A stretch of 64,000 nt of DNA from DATFWC01 sp045801465 (GTDB lineage: Bacteria; Pseudomonadota; Alphaproteobacteria; Rhizobiales; Xanthobacteraceae). Position numbers and translations under genes: made by a program. The notes beneath the pieces were generated by a model that did not search any database, was not told the origin of the DNA, and saw nothing but the letters and a program-made list of their open reading frames with translations. Shown one piece after another: positions 26,300 through 34,290 of the stretch (positions are counted from its first letter, which is position 1; each line of letters starts with the position of its first letter). The stretch is taken from NCBI GenBank assembly GCA_045801465.1, contig JBJMSU010000234.1, positions 12,507 to 76,506 of the forward strand, written 5' to 3'.

Positions 26300-26698
26300 G
26301 TGGCTAAGCCCGAGCTAGGCACCAAGCGCGTTTGTCCCGTTACGGGCCGCAAGTTCTACGATTTGAACAAGGACCCGGTGATCTCGCCCTATACGGGTCA
26401 GGTCGTGCCGATCGAGACGGTGGTCACGCGCGGCCGGCCGGAGCCCGCGCGTGCGGCGGCGGTTCCCGAAGAGGTCGAGGCGCCAGAGGTGCAGGAAGCC
26501 GAATTCGTTTCCCTCGAAGAGGCCGATGCCGAGGCGCAGGGCGGCAGCGCCAAGGTGCCGGCGGGCGAGGCCGACGAGGAGGTCGAGGTCGAGGACGAGG
26601 CCCTGGACGATGCCGCCTTCATCGTCCCCGAGGAGGAAGAGGACGAGGATGTTGCCGATATCATCGGCGGCGACATCGAGGACGAGGAGGAGTCTTGA
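26300..26698 (+). CDS. FYDLN acid domain protein (TIGR02300 family)
   Basis: A 132-aa protein with the family hallmark CPVTGRKFYDLNKDPVISPY near the N-terminus and a long, very acidic C-terminal tail (mostly Glu and Asp from about residue 90 to the end). This alphaproteobacterial family has no established function; the N-terminal part resembles a short zinc-ribbon-like fold with a single Cys, and the tail is probably disordered. It stands between aroA (divergent) and tRNA-Ala, as in many Rhizobiales. Confidence 0.8.
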   Translation: MAKPELGTKRVCPVTGRKFYDLNKDPVISPYTGQVVPIETVVTRGRPEPARAAAVPEEVEAPEVQEAEFVSLEEADAEAQGGSAKVPAGEADEEVEVEDEALDDAAFIVPEEEEDEDVADIIGGDIEDEEES

Positions 26699-26803
26699 GC
26701 CGTTCCCCCGCCTCGTGAATGATCAGGCGCACGACTTAAAACGCATACCCGGGGAACCTCACCTGTTGTTTCGACGCGGACGTTCCCACACCGCGCCGCC
26801 TAT

Positions 26804-26879
<76 letters not shown>

Positions 26880-26963
26880 GCCTTCGCGCTGCGCGCTACG
26901 GCTGGCAAGCCGGAGCGCAAAGCGCGAAGGCTGCCCGTCGCAGCCCAAAGGGCGAAGACGGGC
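26880..26963. repeat. REP-like double-hairpin element, copy 1 (full)
   Basis: It starts immediately after the tRNA-Ala CCA. Hairpin 1 (26880-26931) has arms GCCTTCGCGCT and AGCGCGAAGGC with further inner pairing. Hairpin 2 (26933-26963) has arms GCCCGTC and GACGGGC with an inner GCCC-AAA-GGGC. The 69-nt part 26895-26963 recurs at 27224-27292 with 4 differences. Confidence 0.8.
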
Positions 26964-26973
26964 ACCCGTTCCA

Positions 26974-27216
26974 ATGAAATACGTCTATCTCCTTGAGAGC
27001 ATCAATTTTCCTGAAGAGATTTACATCGGCTTGACAGACGATCTGCGCGCAAGATTCGCCGCACACAACGCAGGTCAATCGTTGCACACTGCCAAATTCA
27101 AACCGTGGCGCCTCGTGACGTACCTGGCGTTTTCGGACGAATCGAAAGCGATAGCGTTTGAGCGCTATCTCAAGACCGCGTCTGGACGGGCATTCGCCAG
27201 AAAGCGCCTCCGATGA
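26974..27216 (+). CDS. Single-domain GIY-YIG endonuclease-like protein
   Basis: An 80-aa UvrC-N-like GIY-YIG protein of the YhbQ/COG2827 type. Residues YVYLLESINFPEEIYIGLTD form the beta-strand motif, and RARFAAHNAGQSLHTAKFKP carries the catalytic Arg and the His/Thr region. The terminal ERYLKTASGRAFARKRL is typical. It lies exactly between two direct copies of a REP-like repeat, downstream of tRNA-Ala. Families of such small nucleases flanked by REP-like repeats are common in Bradyrhizobium relatives, which suggests the gene travels with the repeats. Confidence 0.88.
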   Translation: MKYVYLLESINFPEEIYIGLTDDLRARFAAHNAGQSLHTAKFKPWRLVTYLAFSDESKAIAFERYLKTASGRAFARKRLR

Positions 27217-27223
27217 CGGAACC

Positions 27224-27292
27224 GCTACGGCTGGCAAGCCGCAGCGCAAAACGCGAAGGCTGCCCGTCGTAGGCCAAAGGGCGAAGACGGGC
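27224..27292. repeat. REP-like element, copy 2 (left arm truncated)
   Basis: A direct repeat of 26895-26963, equal in length with 4 base differences. It lacks the first 15 nt of copy 1, so hairpin 1 is incomplete, while hairpin 2 (GCCCGTC ... GACGGGC) is kept. With copy 1 it brackets the GIY-YIG gene. Confidence 0.8.
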
Positions 27293-27328
27293 CTTCAGTT
27301 GAGGTGATTGCCCGGTTGTGCGCAACGT

Positions 27329-28507
27329 TCAACCGGCGGCCCGCCACTTGCGGTACTGGCGCTCGGCGGTCTCGAAGTCCTCGCGCAGGTAGGCCCGCAT
27401 CTGGGTAACGTGCGCATTGGTGATCTCGCCCGCCGTCCACGCCTTCTTGCGGTCGCGATCGTTGCCGGCGAACTTCAGATAGATCCCTTCCAGTGGCGCG
27501 GGCAGCTCGCCGATCGCGTTGCGGAGCGTGCGCCCCTCTTCCAACGCCTCGGCGATGGAGCCTTGGGACATCGGCGCCTGCTTGGTCCAGATCGCCTTGG
27601 CGGATCCGACCTGCCATTTCGGCTCGTCGGTAAAGAGCAGGCTGCTGTAGTAGTGGCCGTGCTTGAAATCCCAGTAGCAGCTGGCCTCGCGGTTCATCAG
27701 GTCGCACAGCGCGAGGCCCCATTTCGCCTTCTTGTCCTCGACCGCCTGAACGTGGACTTTGTCGCTCAGCCGGTCCGTCTTCGCCAGGCTCATTCCGCCA
27801 AAGCGGAAGTACTCGTTGCGCTGCTTCCAGAAGGGGTCCGAGAGCCCCTTCTTGGCGAGCTCGTCCAGATAGACCGTGTCCTCTTGCCAATTGCCGGCAT
27901 CGGTGAGGTAAGCGAACTTGTAGAACCCGAAGTCGCAGCCGATCCCGAAATTGTGCGCGCTTTCGCCGGGGCCTGCGCCCGTGTTCGCGGGGTCGACCTT
28001 CAACTGGTCATCGAAGGTCCGGTATTCGCACCTGGGAGCGATGGAGAGGACCAGACCATGCTTGGCGTGCATCGTCATGCTCAGTTGCTTCAACTGGCGG
28101 CGGAAATCGGGGAGCATCTTGATGGCTTGATCGATCCCATCGAGCGCCGCCTGAAGGTCCTCCTCGGTGGCCCGGCGATACACCACCCGGTGGTTCGGGA
28201 TAGCGCCGAGCGCTTTGTCCGGCGGCAGCTTCGCGCGCAAGGCGTCAAAGGTCTCGGAGTTCGGCAAGACCTTGCCGAGTCCTGCGAACATGCGCTGGCG
28301 GGGCGTCAGGCTGTCGTCCTGGAACTTGCGGATGGCGCTGTTGAGCGCCGCGCTAGGGATGCCGTCGATCGCGCCGGCGAAATACGCCACGCCGGACGAC
28401 TGCTTGATGATCTTGAGCGCGGCCTGCACGAGCGCGACCTCGTGCCGGCGGTTCTCGCCGTTCTCGCCAACGGTTCCCGTCAAGCGCTGCATATCTGCTG
28501 CGGGCAT
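27329..28507 (-). CDS. Putative peptidoglycan-binding and M15-like peptidase protein
   Basis: A 392-aa protein. Residues about 20-65 resemble a peptidoglycan-binding repeat (ALVQAALKIIK..IDGIPSAALNSAIRKFQ). Residues 157-195 carry an M15/VanY-like pattern: APRCEYRTFDDQ, then SAHNFGIGCDF with His185 and Asp192 in the SxHxxGxxxD zinc-binding layout. A third ligand may be in WDFKHGHYY. No signal peptide is present, as in phage endolysins. The ATG at 28507 has a strong GGAGGGGG site; the frame extends 65 codons upstream without support. It may be a stray endolysin-like gene or an effector; the exact activity is uncertain. Confidence 0.55.
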   Translation of the reverse strand: MPAADMQRLTGTVGENGENRRHEVALVQAALKIIKQSSGVAYFAGAIDGIPSAALNSAIRKFQDDSLTPRQRMFAGLGKVLPNSETFDALRAKLPPDKALGAIPNHRVVYRRATEEDLQAALDGIDQAIKMLPDFRRQLKQLSMTMHAKHGLVLSIAPRCEYRTFDDQLKVDPANTGAGPGESAHNFGIGCDFGFYKFAYLTDAGNWQEDTVYLDELAKKGLSDPFWKQRNEYFRFGGMSLAKTDRLSDKVHVQAVEDKKAKWGLALCDLMNREASCYWDFKHGHYYSSLLFTDEPKWQVGSAKAIWTKQAPMSQGSIAEALEEGRTLRNAIGELPAPLEGIYLKFAGNDRDRKKAWTAGEITNAHVTQMRAYLREDFETAERQYRKWRAAG

Positions 28508-28698
28508 GTCCCCCTCCCTGATTCGCGAAGCGCCGATCGCTTCGTGGTCCCGGGCGAGATCATGACGACTCCGCCACGACAACGCTGTTCCCGAGGGAAC
28601 AAGGGGGCGCGGAATATAGAGGGCTGTCGCGGCCCAAAGGCGCGCCGGTGCCGGTCGTCGCTGATCTTCGGTCTCGCAGGAGAGAACGCGCCGCCCCC

Positions 28699-29802
28699 TC
28701 ACATCCGGTAGCGCGCGACCGCGGCGGCGTTCCAGGTCAGGCCATTGCCGGGCCGCTCGGGGGCAACGGCGCAGCCGTCGACGATCTTCAGCGGCTCATC
28801 GAGAAGCGGTTCCGCCCAGTCGACCCATTCCAGCCAGTGGCAGGTCGGCGTCGCCGCCAGCAGGTGCGCGCTGATCTCGGGAAAAAGATGTGACGACATC
28901 TCGATGCCATGCGCATGGGCAAGCGCGGCGGCGCGCTGCCAGCCGGTGACGCCGCCGATCCGTTCGGCATCGGGCATGACGTAGTCGGCGGCGCCGGCGG
29001 CAAGCGCCGCCGCCATGGCGGTGACTTCCGAAAAATTTTCCCCGATCTGGATGGGCGTGACGAGCTCGCGCTTGAGCACCGCGGCGCCCGCATAGTCGTC
29101 GTGGCGGATCGGCTCCTCGAGCCAATAGACGCCTTCCTGGTCGAGAGCCCGACCGCGCGCCAGCGCCTCGGCGACGCTAAGTGCCTGGTTGTAGTCCACC
29201 ATGATGGTGACGCCGGGACAGCGGCGGCGCACCGCGGCGAGCGCCGCGATATCCTCTTTCAGGCTCGGGTAGCCGAGCCTGAGCTTGATGGCGCGAAATC
29301 CCTGGGCGAGCTTGTCGGCTTCGTCCGCCAATGCGTCCAGCGCCATCAGGCCGAGGCCGCAACTGTTGTACGCAGGGACCGGTTTGGCCTCGCTGCCCAG
29401 GAGGCGCACGAGCGGCAGGCGCGCCGCGATCGCCAGCGCATCCCAGCACGCCATGTCGAAGCCCGCCATGGCCATGCGTACGATCCCCTGCACGCCGATC
29501 AGGGCGAAACGCCGGCACAGCTTGGCCCACAGGTCGACGGGCGCGACGCGATCGCCCTTCGTGACCTGCACGATCTCCTCGAGCATGCCGGCGATCGCCG
29601 GCGCGGCCGCGCGCAGATAGCAGAACAGATAGGATCGGCCGATGACGCCCTCTTCGGTCTCGACGTCGATCAGCAGCAGCGGCGCCTTGGTGATCGCGCC
29701 GCGGCTGGTGCCGAGCGCGTACGTCATCGGCAACTCGACGCCGACGGCCCGAATGCCGCGCACCGTCAGATGCGGCGTGCTGGCGTTGACATTGACCGTC
29801 AT
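28699..29802 (-). CDS. Mandelate racemase-subgroup enolase-superfamily enzyme
   Basis: A 367-aa enzyme very like Pseudomonas mandelate racemase in motifs. Metal ligands are Asp203 (IMVDYNQ), Glu229 (WLEEP) and Glu255 (IQIGENF). The Asp-His dyad is Asp278 (YVMPDAERIGGVTGW) and His305 (MSSHLFPEISAHLLAATPT), and Glu325 follows in HWLEW. The KxK base motif reads AIKLRLGY, so the second Lys (Lys166 in the Pseudomonas enzyme) is Arg175. A 2-hydroxy acid racemase or a sugar-acid dehydratase are both possible. The start at 29802 (MTVNVNAS) is 7 nt downstream of the end of the next gene. The real substrate is unknown. Confidence 0.8.
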   Translation of the reverse strand: MTVNVNASTPHLTVRGIRAVGVELPMTYALGTSRGAITKAPLLLIDVETEEGVIGRSYLFCYLRAAAPAIAGMLEEIVQVTKGDRVAPVDLWAKLCRRFALIGVQGIVRMAMAGFDMACWDALAIAARLPLVRLLGSEAKPVPAYNSCGLGLMALDALADEADKLAQGFRAIKLRLGYPSLKEDIAALAAVRRRCPGVTIMVDYNQALSVAEALARGRALDQEGVYWLEEPIRHDDYAGAAVLKRELVTPIQIGENFSEVTAMAAALAAGAADYVMPDAERIGGVTGWQRAAALAHAHGIEMSSHLFPEISAHLLAATPTCHWLEWVDWAEPLLDEPLKIVDGCAVAPERPGNGLTWNAAAVARYRM

Positions 29803-29809
29803 GGAGAGC

Positions 29810-30049
29810 TCAAGTCGAACGAGGTTTTTTGCCGCCCGGCCGTCGGCCGGGCTGGCCGGGGTCATTGGCCGGCGCCTTGCGCGCACTCTGCCGCAACGCC
29901 TCCTTCAGATTCGTCGGGCGCTGGTGCTTCTTCAACAGGTCGGCGAAGGCTTCGTCCGCAAGATCCTGGAACTCCTTCATGCTGTCGCGCGCCAGGAGGT
30001 CGATGGCGGCCCAGGTCTCGTCATCGAACTGAACGCGCTTGCCAGGCAT
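29810..30049 (-). CDS. Small RHH-like protein of unknown function
   Basis: A 79-aa protein. KRVQFDDETWAAIDLLARDS followed by a helix (KEFQDLADEAFADLLKKH) resembles a ribbon-helix-helix fold, and the tail is basic and disordered (PGRRPGGKKPRST). The ATG at 30049 is preferred; longer forms would run through the two hairpins at 30088-30126. It ends 7 nt before the mandelate-racemase-like gene and could be co-transcribed with it. No toxin partner is seen beside it. Confidence 0.6.
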   Translation of the reverse strand: MPGKRVQFDDETWAAIDLLARDSMKEFQDLADEAFADLLKKHQRPTNLKEALRQSARKAPANDPGQPGRRPGGKKPRST

Positions 30050-30087
30050 CGATGATCTCCTAACCAGTACCAAGCCATGCCCCACCC

Positions 30088-30126
30088 GGTCGGCCTTCGG
30101 CCGACCACCCTCCCCTTCGGGGAGGG
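30088..30126. repeat. Twin perfect hairpins upstream of the RHH gene
   Basis: GGTCGGCC-TTC-GGCCGACC (30088-30106) and CCCTCCCC-TTC-GGGGAGGG (30108-30126) stand side by side, both perfect 8-bp stems with TTC loops. This pair looks like an intergenic repeat of the kind common in the Bradyrhizobium group. It could also end transcription of the tctC gene on the minus strand (stop at 30150). Confidence 0.6.
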
Positions 30127-30149
30127 ATAAGCGTACTGCCCCTCTCAAC

Positions 30150-31181
30150 TCATTCCGGCGCCTTGATCTCGGCCTCCTTGATCACCTTCGACCACTTGGC
30201 GATTTCCGCTTTGATCAAGCCATCGAGCGCGTCCGGCGTGCTCTCCGCGATCGTCATTCCAATGTCGGCAAAGCGTTGCTTCGTGTCGGCTTGAGCGAAG
30301 ACACGCTGCACCTCGCCATTGAGACGCACCACGACATCGCGTGGGGTTGCGGCCGGCGCCACCAGGCCGAACCAGGTCGACGCCTCGAAGCCCGGCAGCG
30401 CGGCCTCGGCGATGGTGGGAATTTCGGGCGCAGCGGCGGAGCGCTCGGCGCTGGTTACCGCAAGCGCACGCAGCGACCCTGCCCTGACATTGCCGATCAC
30501 GGCGGAGAGATTGGCGAAGATCAGGTGCAGCTGCCCGCCAATGAGGTCGTTGATGGCCGGCGCCTCGCCGCGATAGGCAACGTGCTGCATCTTGATGCCG
30601 GCCGTGATGGCGAACAGCTCGCCGGCCATATGCGGCGTGGTGCCAAGCCCGCCCGATCCGAAGTTGATGGTGCCGGGACTGGCCTTGGCCAACGCGATGA
30701 CGTCCTTCACCGATTGCGCCCGCACCGAGGGGTGCACCACCAGCACCAGCGGGGAAGCGCCCGCGAGCGCGATCCCGGCAAAATCCCGTGGCGGATCGAT
30801 CGCGACCTTGCGATAGAGCAGCGGCGCGACCGCAAAGGTCGTCTGACTGCCGACCATCAGCGTGTATCCGTCCGGGGCGGATCGCGCCACGGCTTCCCCG
30901 GCGATCATGCCGCTGACGCCCGGCCGGTTCTCGACCACCACGGACTGGCCGAGACCGTCGGACATTTTCTGCGCCAGGATACGGGCGGCAACGTCGGTCC
31001 CGCCGCCGGCCGAGAAGCCGACCAGGACCTTGACCGGCCGGTCGGGATATTGTCCGGACTGCGCGCCCGCTTCAGGCGTGTGCAGGACCAGCGCGAGGAC
31101 AAGCCCCCATAGGATGCGCAGCGGTATCGCCGGCTCAACACTCGTGCGGCATCTGCTGTCCATAGCCGCCTCGCCCAGCAT
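30150..31181 (-). CDS. Bug/TctC-type tripartite tricarboxylate transporter binding protein
   Basis: A 343-aa periplasmic solute-binding protein. A signal peptide (ILWGLVLALVLHTPEAGA) precedes the family start YPDRPVKVLVGFSAGGGTD. The conserved Bug core GSGGLGTTPHMAGELF and QMHVAYRG-like HVAYRGEAPAINDLIGGQ are present. Bug proteins capture carboxylates and aromatic acids; many are orphans without TctAB, as here. The gene overlaps the stop of the Fur-family gene (candidate starts GTG 31184, ATG 31181, ATG 31163), so it may be expressed from the fur promoter. In relatives miaB often lies here, so tctC may be an insertion. Confidence 0.85.
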   Translation of the reverse strand: MLGEAAMDSRCRTSVEPAIPLRILWGLVLALVLHTPEAGAQSGQYPDRPVKVLVGFSAGGGTDVAARILAQKMSDGLGQSVVVENRPGVSGMIAGEAVARSAPDGYTLMVGSQTTFAVAPLLYRKVAIDPPRDFAGIALAGASPLVLVVHPSVRAQSVKDVIALAKASPGTINFGSGGLGTTPHMAGELFAITAGIKMQHVAYRGEAPAINDLIGGQLHLIFANLSAVIGNVRAGSLRALAVTSAERSAAAPEIPTIAEAALPGFEASTWFGLVAPAATPRDVVVRLNGEVQRVFAQADTKQRFADIGMTIAESTPDALDGLIKAEIAKWSKVIKEAEIKAPE

Positions 31182-31612
31182 CACTGCCGACCCTTGTCGT
31201 CCTCGAGCGGCACGGCATAGAGCTCGAGCCGGTGATCGACCAGCCTGAACCCAAGCCGCCGCGCGATCTCGCGCTGCAGGCGCTCGATCTCCTCCGACTG
31301 GAACTCGATCACCTCGCCGGTGCGCAGGTTGATGAGGTGGTCGTGATGCGATTCCGGAATCTGCTCGTAGCGCGCGCGGCCCTCGCGGAAATCATGACGC
31401 TCGATAATGCCGGCGTCCTCGAACAGCTTCACGGTGCGGTAGACCGTGGAGATAGAGATGTTGCGGTCGACCTCGGCGCAGCGCCGGTACAGCTCCTCCA
31501 CATCCGGGTGATCGGCCGAATCTGCCAGCACGCGCGCGATGATGCGGCGCTGCTCGGTCATGCGCATGCCCTTGGCGGCACATTGGGCTTCAATATGGGT
31601 GGGCTTCGGCAC
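31181..31612 (-). CDS. fur: Fur-family metal regulator (Mur-like)
   Basis: A 143-aa Fur-superfamily repressor with a winged helix (MRMTEQRRIIARVLADSADH, then SISTVYRTVKLFEDAGIIER) and a dimerisation domain. Metal ligand candidates are His35, Glu83, His90 and His92 (ESHHDHLI), Glu103 and His127. The structural CxxC zinc sites of E. coli Fur are absent, as in rhizobial Fur/Mur, which sense manganese. Irr-type HRM/HxH heme motifs are not obvious. It closes the trpS-to-fur group on the minus strand. Confidence 0.88.
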   Translation of the reverse strand: MPKPTHIEAQCAAKGMRMTEQRRIIARVLADSADHPDVEELYRRCAEVDRNISISTVYRTVKLFEDAGIIERHDFREGRARYEQIPESHHDHLINLRTGEVIEFQSEEIERLQREIARRLGFRLVDHRLELYAVPLEDDKGRQ

Positions 31613-31721
31613 TATCGCCTCGGCATTGCTTCGCTGGCGCCATCATAGAATTGCCGGGCGGGATGGTCCATCAGAGCGTCATCCCCGAAAAGTGCACGCC
31701 GGCTTCCGGCAAAGATCATGT

Positions 31722-31739
31722 TCCAGCAATAAAGCTGGA
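31722..31739 (-). terminator. Hairpin directly after rimI
   Basis: TCCAGC-6 nt-GCTGGA begins next to the rimI stop on the minus strand. The stem is perfect but short (6 bp), and the following bases are only moderately T-rich. This is a weak terminator candidate in the 127-nt gap between rimI and fur. Confidence 0.3.
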
Positions 31740-32225
31740 TCAGCCGAGGTCGCGCCGCAGCACGCGCGCCGCCAATGGCGCCATCGCCTCGTCCGTGTAG
31801 TAGCCCGGCCGCCGGCCGACCTCGCGAAAACCGGCACGGTCGTAGAGCCGGAGCGCCGGCTTGTTCCCCTCCTCGACCTCGAGAAACACCGCGCCAACAC
31901 CGAGGCCGGCAAGACGCCGCAAATGCAAATCGAGCAGCCGGCGCGCAATGCCGCGACCGCGCCAGCGCGTCGCGACCGCGATCGAGAGGATTTCCGCCTC
32001 GCCGGCGGCCATGCGCGACAGAATGAATCCGGCAAGCTCACTCTCGTACATCGCGCGGTGAGCGATGACCCGCCGATCGAGCAGCAGCCGCTCGATTTCG
32101 TCCTCGCTCCAGCCGCGGCGGAACGAGGACGCGTGCAGGGCGGCGAGCGGGCGCGCGTCGCGGGGCGTCGCCTCGCTCAAGCGCGGCGCTGCGCGCGCGA
32201 ACAGGCGGCGAAGGAGATCGATCAT
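31740..32225 (-). CDS. rimI: RimI-type ribosomal protein alanine N-acetyltransferase
   Basis: A 161-aa GNAT acetyltransferase. The acetyl-CoA loop is TRWRGRGIARRLLDLHL, followed by VFLEVEEGNKPALRLYDRAGF and the C-terminal REVGRRPGYYTD typical of RimI. It acetylates the N-terminus of ribosomal protein S18. The start MIDLLRRLF at 32225 overlaps the tsaB stop (ATGA); the tsaB-rimI pairing is widespread in bacteria. Confidence 0.9.
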   Translation of the reverse strand: MIDLLRRLFARAAPRLSEATPRDARPLAALHASSFRRGWSEDEIERLLLDRRVIAHRAMYESELAGFILSRMAAGEAEILSIAVATRWRGRGIARRLLDLHLRRLAGLGVGAVFLEVEEGNKPALRLYDRAGFREVGRRPGYYTDEAMAPLAARVLRRDLG

Positions 32226-32905
32226 CGCCGCGGCAAGCGCGCACCGTCTTGCCGCCGCGCGTCGGGAGGGCGCAAGTAGAGCGGAGTCGGGCCTGAGTCG
32301 GACTGTGCCGCCGCGGCGCCGAGACGGGCCACCCATTCGATCGCAGGTGCTTCGCGCGGCTCGACCAGGAGCGGCGGTAGTGCCTCGGCCGGCCAATCGG
32401 CGGCCACCAAAGCGGCTCCCGAACCAACGATCCGCGCAGAACCGGGGACAGCGGCGTGGACGGCCTCGGCTACTGTCGCAACGACCGGCGGGATCAACGT
32501 ACGCCCGGTGGTGGCAAAGACCTGCAGGTAGACATGACCGTGCTTGGCGTCGATCGCCACCACAACTGCGGCGCCATCCTCCTGCGCGATGTGCGGCGCC
32601 GCATAGGCAGACAGGGTGGAGAGCCCGACGGCCGGCTTGCCCGACGCCAGCGCGATGCCGCGGGCGGCGGAAATTCCCACCCGCAGGCCGGTGAAGCTGC
32701 CCGGGCCGACCGTGACAGCAATGCGGTCAAGCTCGGCGAACTCCGTTTCCGCCTTGTCCATGACGCGGGCGATCAGCGGCATCAGCGCTTCGGCATGGCC
32801 GCGCGCCATCATCAGGCTTTCAGCGGCGAGCGTCCTGCCGCCATTGCTGTCGAATACGGCCGCCGCACAGGCCGCGAGCGCGGTATCGATGGCGAGAATA
32901 CGCAT
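32222..32905 (-). CDS. tsaB: TsaB, t6A synthesis scaffold protein
   Basis: A 227-aa ASKHA-fold protein. It starts MRILAIDTALAACAAAVFD and carries the signature TVGPGSFTGLRVGISAARGI. TsaB binds TsaD and TsaE to form the t6A37 tRNA-modifying complex; the TsaE partner is the fusion at 2459-4006. It is coupled to rimI by a 4-nt overlap. An in-frame GTG one codon earlier (32908) is possible. Confidence 0.92.
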   Translation of the reverse strand: MRILAIDTALAACAAAVFDSNGGRTLAAESLMMARGHAEALMPLIARVMDKAETEFAELDRIAVTVGPGSFTGLRVGISAARGIALASGKPAVGLSTLSAYAAPHIAQEDGAAVVVAIDAKHGHVYLQVFATTGRTLIPPVVATVAEAVHAAVPGSARIVGSGAALVAADWPAEALPPLLVEPREAPAIEWVARLGAAAAQSDSGPTPLYLRPPDARRQDGARLPRR

Positions 32906-32970
32906 CACCGAACACAGTAGCGGACGGGCTCATGCCCGTCCGCTATCTGTCGTCCGTGCCGGGGGATGTG

Positions 32971-33531
32971 TCAAACCGGCCGGACTTCGGTCACGTCCGG
33001 TACGAAATGGCGCAGCAGGTTTTGGATGCCGTGCCGCAGCGTCGCGGTCGACGATGGGCAGCCCGAGCAGGCGCCTTTCATGTTGAGATAGACGATGCCG
33101 TCCTTGAAGCCGCGGAACGTGATGTCGCCGCCGTCGTTGGCGACCGCCGGACGCACCCGCGTCTCGATCAGCTCCTTGATCTGGGCAACGGTATCGGCGT
33201 CTTCGGTGGCAAAGAACTCGTCCGCCTCGGCGGGAGCGGCGCCGGCCTCGCTGCTGATCAGCGGCTCGCCGGACATGAAGTGCTCCATGATGGCGCCGAG
33301 AATGGCCGGCTTGAGCTGCTGCCATTCGCCGTCCGCCTTGCTGACAGTGATGAAATCGGAGCCGAAGAACACTCCGCTCACGCCTTTGATCCCGAACAGG
33401 CGCTCGGCCAGCGGAGAACGGGCTGCCTCGGTGGCATCGCGCATATCGAGAGTGCCCGAGGCCAGCACGGTGCGTCCGGGAAGAAATTTGAGCGTCGCCG
33501 GATTGGGCGTCGCCTCGGTCTGGATGAACAT
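32971..33531 (-). CDS. Nfu-type iron-sulfur cluster scaffold
   Basis: A 186-aa protein with an N-terminal Nfu domain (MFIQTEATPNPATLKFLPGR) and a C-terminal NifU domain ending in the cluster-binding CSGCPSS. Two monomers hold a 4Fe-4S cluster through this CxxC and hand it to client enzymes. The start at 33531 is the family start. It lies between usp and tsaB, as in Bradyrhizobium relatives. Confidence 0.92.
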   Translation of the reverse strand: MFIQTEATPNPATLKFLPGRTVLASGTLDMRDATEAARSPLAERLFGIKGVSGVFFGSDFITVSKADGEWQQLKPAILGAIMEHFMSGEPLISSEAGAAPAEADEFFATEDADTVAQIKELIETRVRPAVANDGGDITFRGFKDGIVYLNMKGACSGCPSSTATLRHGIQNLLRHFVPDVTEVRPV

Positions 33532-33616
33532 GGCTTCTGCTCCTCGGCCGCGGCCAGTATTCAAGGCCTAAAGTTGTCCTCTCCCCCTAAATGGTGCTTC
33601 CCGGCCCGCCGGTCAA

Positions 33617-34111
33617 TCACGACATGGAGTCGAGTTCCTCGTCCGACAGGTGGCCGGGGACGATCGCCACCGGGATCGGGTAGGCGCCGGCGGTCTTGCT
33701 CAGGCTCGAGACCAGCGGCCCCGGCCCTTCCTTGCCGGTGGCGGCGGCCAGCACCAGGATGGCGATGTCCTCATCCTCCTCGATCAGATGGAGGATTTCG
33801 TGCGCCACCTCGCCCTCCCGAATCGCACGCTCCGGGGTGAGGCCGGCAACGCCATTGGCGCGGCTGGCAAATTTGTCGAGCGCGGCGTTCGCCGCTTCAT
33901 GCGCTTCCGCCTTCATGATGTCGGCGACGCCGAGCCATTGCTGATTGCGGTCCTGCGTCTCGATCACCCGCAGCATGATCAGGCTCGAACTGGTGCGCGC
34001 GGCGCGCTGGCTCGCCCAGTAGACGGCACGGTCGCATTCCGGCGTATCGTCGATGACCACGAGATACTTGCGCTGATGCCCAGCTTCGTGGCTGCGGCGC
34101 TTGCGGCTCAT
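33617..34111 (-). CDS. Universal stress protein (UspA family)
   Basis: A 164-aa single Usp domain. YLVVIDDTPECDRAVYWASQ is the first strand and helix. The usual ATP-binding GxxG(9x)GS loop is only loosely kept (LVLAAATGKEGPGPLVSSLS), so nucleotide binding is uncertain. The protein begins with a basic stretch. It lies between trpS (179 nt away) and nfu. A stress-related role is known for the family, with no specific partner visible here. Confidence 0.88.
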   Translation of the reverse strand: MSRKRRSHEAGHQRKYLVVIDDTPECDRAVYWASQRAARTSSSLIMLRVIETQDRNQQWLGVADIMKAEAHEAANAALDKFASRANGVAGLTPERAIREGEVAHEILHLIEEDEDIAILVLAAATGKEGPGPLVSSLSKTAGAYPIPVAIVPGHLSDEELDSMS

Positions 34112-34290
34112 AGGGCCTCCCGGGCTTCCGCCAAACCCGCGCAGGCTTCAATCATTCCGTCCACCGGCGGCAGATGGTGGCGAGAACCTGCCGTCCTTAC
34201 ACGACACGTCCCACGCTCTCGCAATGCTGCCATGAGCGGCGGGGCGGCGACAAGGGACAGCCGGGCGAATCGCGACATCCGCACTGCCGG

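Noticed and set aside
29810..30049. Toxin-antitoxin assignment for the RHH-like gene
   Set aside because: No small toxin-like gene is adjacent; neighbours are an enolase-superfamily enzyme and a binding protein.
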